Assembly (NCBI GenBank): GCA_949318235.1
Contig: OX439137.1
Coordinates: 13,591,291 to 13,655,290 of the forward strand
Source of the DNA: Ecdyonurus torrentis
Taxonomy: Eukaryota > Arthropoda > Insecta > Ephemeroptera > Heptageniidae
DNA: 64,000 bases
Direction: 5' to 3'
Shown here: positions 61,843 to 64,000 of the stretch, in pieces
Layout: each line of letters begins with the position of its first letter
How positions within the stretch are numbered: the first letter of the stretch is position 1
Notes under the pieces: model-generated
Told to the model about the DNA's origin: nothing
Databases searched by the model: none
The model's input: the letters and a program-made list of their open reading frames with translations, nothing else
Made by a program: the position numbers and the translations under genes

Positions 61843-63678
61843 GTATGTATGTTTAATAACAAATAAATAACACATTGAATTTCAATATATGTATGTGAAT
61901 AAAATAATAGTAAATAACCCGCCTTATATTTTTCAGGTATGTTACTTCAAAAACATTTTAGTTTTATACAATTTGAAGACAACCAAGCTGCTCAAGATGC
62001 CATAGATAATGAAAATGGACAAGTGTTTCATGGAAAAATACTAGGTATGCTTATAAATAACTCAATTACAGAGAGGCTTGGGGTTGTACAGCTCTGGACA
62101 AAAGTTTGAGAACGATTTGTATAGGCAGCCCGGGCAGCACACAACTACACGATGCTATCTTTATTAAAAACCGCAGCAGCCGATGCAGCCTTTCTTAAAC
62201 TTTTGTCCAGGGGTTTAAAAAGGTATATGAGTTTATGTTTAAAATTAACATACTAAATCTTACCAATTTGACAATGTTTTTGTTGTAGAGGTGGCCCCTG
62301 CTCGAATGCCTCTGGATAAGGCATCGTTGGCAGCTCAGCGTGCATCTCGAGGTGGTGGTAATGGGGGTGGCAGAGGTGTGCGTGACAGATCACCCCTTAG
62401 AGATGACGAGGTTGACTGGAGAGATGATCCGTAAGTTTGTAACATATGTACAATTTCTTCTACCTGTAAAAAAAAAAAAAAAAAAAAAAAGTTCCTGGAT
62501 CACACATTTCTCTCTCCTTTTTATATGAAAAAAGTTGAGTCAGTGATGACTACAGTACAAGTTATAGTATCAAAATCAGTGTTTTTGTTTGTGTTTCTTC
62601 TATATCATTTAATTTGCCAACCCTCATTGTTCCCATTCTGGCAGCAATGAAAATGTACTTCAAATTAGGTAGAATCATCGTCCATTGTGGAAGCTTTACA
62701 GTGTTAATTTTTATTCATTATACTTAAAGACATAGAAAACATTGAACAAAAAACATGTCTAGTATCCTAACATACCTAAATATCAATGTTAATTTGACTG
62801 GAGTCATTGATTTCTAATTTATTTTCCATTTACAAAATGTCAGATGCAGGTTTAAGACGTCACAGCTTACTAGTTCACCTGCGCAAAAACAGGCAAGCTG
62901 TGATGTCATAAACATGCAACTGACATTTTGTGAATGTAAAATAAATTAGAAATCAATGACTCCGGTCAAATCAACGTTGATATTTAGGTATGTTAGGATA
63001 CTGGACATGTTTTTTGTTCCAAGTGTTCTGTACCTTTAAGCTCAATAAAGTTCGCTGTGAGAAGTTTTTCTTTATCCTGTGCCTTAAACATAATGTTTAA
63101 TTTTAGATATGACTACGACTATCGCGGTGGTGGTGGAGGTAGAAGTGTAAGACCAGCTCCATCCTATAGGCAAGTATTAAATTTTAACTTTTTTTTTTAA
63201 ATTTTGTACAGCTCTAATATTATTTACCTGAAAAGAAATAAATAAAATATTTTATGATATAATCTCATTTAAAACATTTATAACAGTAGTGATAGCATTT
63301 TACTATTCTAATCTAATGGCTCAAGTGGTTCTGCAAGGAATTGAACTAAAAGTTTTTCAGACATTTTTTCTTTCTTTCCACTCACTGTCAGTGATACTTT
63401 AAGAAAAAAACAGCTCTAAGGCATAACTTTTTTTTTTATTAGAGATATGATACTTAAACTCTCATCTGACGACGTGTTACGATTGACTTTCAAATGACAT
63501 TGAAACAGTTGAAGGTCAAGTTTTGAGTGTCAGAGATAAGAGCCTTCTAAATACAACTCTTTAGTTTATAAACATTTTACAGAGAGGAGGACTACTACCC
63601 TGAGACAAGAACTATGCCTCCACCCCTAGATGAACGTACCAATGACTGTGAGATTATTGTACACAATAAGAAGCAAAG
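61701..63678 (+). CDS. NCOA5: NCOA5-like RRM protein, 5' part (continues beyond window)
   Basis: Exons 61701-61842, 61937-62044, 62289-62430, 63107-63169 and 63583-63678 join to 551 nt (183 codons plus 2 nt), with consistent phases. Residues about 18-88 are an RRM: RNP2 is VFVKNL (21-26) and RNP1 is KHFSFIQF (53-60), most like the hnRNP C/RALY type. A Gly/Arg-rich and Arg/Ser/Asp-rich linker follows, with RGGGNGGGRG and RDRSPLRDD. The last exon begins the NDCEIIVHNKKQR segment, which resembles the start of the anticodon-binding-like domain of nuclear receptor coactivator 5. Intron 4 uses a GC donor. The ATG is preceded by a splice acceptor at 61684, so a 5' UTR exon is likely; an upstream coding exon is not excluded. 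Role by family: nuclear RNA-binding coregulator. Confidence 0.85.
61937..62044 (+). CDS. NCOA5-like coding exon 2
   Basis: Acceptor TTTTTCAG; carries RNP1 and the second half of the RRM to GKIL. Donor CTAG/GTATGC. Length 108, so the phase is kept. Confidence 0.85.
62087..62217. mobile_element. Decayed TACAGCTCT-type MITE in NCOA5-like intron 2
   Basis: Left end TACAGCTCTGGACAAAAGTTT, with an internal GAACGATTTGTATAGGCA block inverse to that in 19042-19161. The right end CTTTTGTCCAGGGGTTTA is damaged. Confidence 0.65.
62289..62430 (+). CDS. NCOA5-like coding exon 3
   Basis: Acceptor TTGTAG. Encodes EVAPARMPLDKASLAAQRAS and the Gly/Arg linker through DWRDD. Donor ATCC/GTAAGT, phase 2. Confidence 0.85.
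62724..63039. mobile_element. TTAA-flanked hairpin MITE family B, copy 3, in NCOA5-like intron 3
   Basis: TTAA-AGACATAGAAAACATT at the left, AAGTGTTCTGTACCT-TTAA at the right. Same paired internal blocks as 22729-23044 (GTCATTGATTTCTAATTTATT and inverse), with a different central loop. Confidence 0.85.
63107..63169 (+). CDS. NCOA5-like coding exon 4 (GC donor)
   Basis: Acceptor TTTTAG. Encodes YDYDYRGGGGGRSVRPAPSY plus AG of the next codon. The donor is TATAG/GCAAGT, the strong consensus of the minor GC-AG intron class. Confidence 0.8.
63583..63678 (+). CDS. NCOA5-like coding exon 5
   Basis: Acceptor TTTTACAG. Completes Arg and reads EEDYYPETRTMPPPLDERTN then DCEIIVHNKKQR. Donor AAG/GTAAAC at 63678/63679. 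No later exon lies in the window. Confidence 0.85.
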
Positions 63679-63729
63679 GTAAACATAGCTTGATAATTAT
63701 TTATTTTATTTCTTACAAGGTTATACATA

Positions 63730-63942
63730 TCGCCCTTGTTGCGTCCATGCATCTTTGCTACTTTCATGCAAAGAGCGTACTTGCATTTGGCTACTTTCGA
63801 TGCTGCGCGCGCATCTGCCATAAGCTTAACATGTAAAACCAAGTGCAAGCATGCCTTTTGTGGGAATGGATAAAAATGCAAGTACGCCTTTTGTGAGTCG
63901 ACCTTGAAATGCAAGTACGCCCTTTGGATGCAACAAGGGCGA
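63730..63942. mobile_element. MITE with 8-bp target duplication in NCOA5-like intron 5
   Basis: The ends TCGCCCTTGTTGCGTCCA and GGATGCAACAAGGGCGA are near-exact inverses. TATACATA flanks both sides (63722-63729 and 63943-63950). The interior repeats ATGCAAGTACGCC-like units. The 8-bp duplication fits hAT- or P-type mobilisation. The paired ORFs here are palindrome shadows. Confidence 0.88.
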
Positions 63943-64000
63943 TATACATATTTACATTGGTCGTTTATATTGTTATTGCATTCAGTAAAGGCATTTTAGT

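Overview
The window reads as a very AT-rich (by eye about three-quarters A+T) animal nuclear genome segment, most probably an arthropod and plausibly an insect. Evidence: spliced genes with GT-AG introns, an axonemal tektin gene, TATA boxes 33-35 nt upstream of TCAG-type initiators, many terminal-inverted-repeat mobile elements with TA, TTAA or 8-bp target duplications, and long pure microsatellites. I cannot name the species; no bacterial, plasmid or viral layout is present.

Left part (1-29.5 kb): a dispersed family of small secreted cystine-knot genes of the PDGF/VEGF type. Two intact single-exon copies (1233-1769 and 10188-10721) are clear paralogues that also share about 1.7 kb of flanking DNA. 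A decayed relic lies just downstream of copy 2 (about 13690-13900). A third, divergent intact gene lies at 29038-29475. All three intact genes have a TATA box followed 33-35 nt later by a TCAG initiator-like site. Their knot ring is spelled C-x5-C-C instead of the usual C-x2-C-C. Around them is a thick layer of mobile-element debris, including a roughly 3.9-kb element with two equal 824-bp inverted arms that is nested inside a TTAA-type MITE.

Middle (29.5-37.4 kb and 38-50.8 kb): no gene I can support. It holds MITEs, LINE-tail-like fragments, microsatellites and AT-rich sequence. 37654-50820 is the long last intron of the tektin gene.

Right part (37.5-64 kb): two conserved genes arranged head to head, 655 bp between their start codons. 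On the minus strand is a complete six-exon tektin (418 aa by my splicing). On the plus strand is the 5' part of an NCOA5-like RNA-binding protein with an hnRNP C/RALY-type RRM; five coding exons are seen and it runs off the window. Introns of both genes carry mobile elements, including a hAT-type element with a perfect 8-bp target duplication, plus a roughly 700-bp pure (CTTT)n tract.

Functional picture: the right-hand pair is ordinary conserved gene content (sperm/cilium microtubule protein; nuclear RNA-binding coregulator). The left-hand cystine-knot family is the unusual content: small, secreted, intronless as far as can be seen, recently duplicated, with one dead copy and fast divergence in the propeptide-like N-terminal half.
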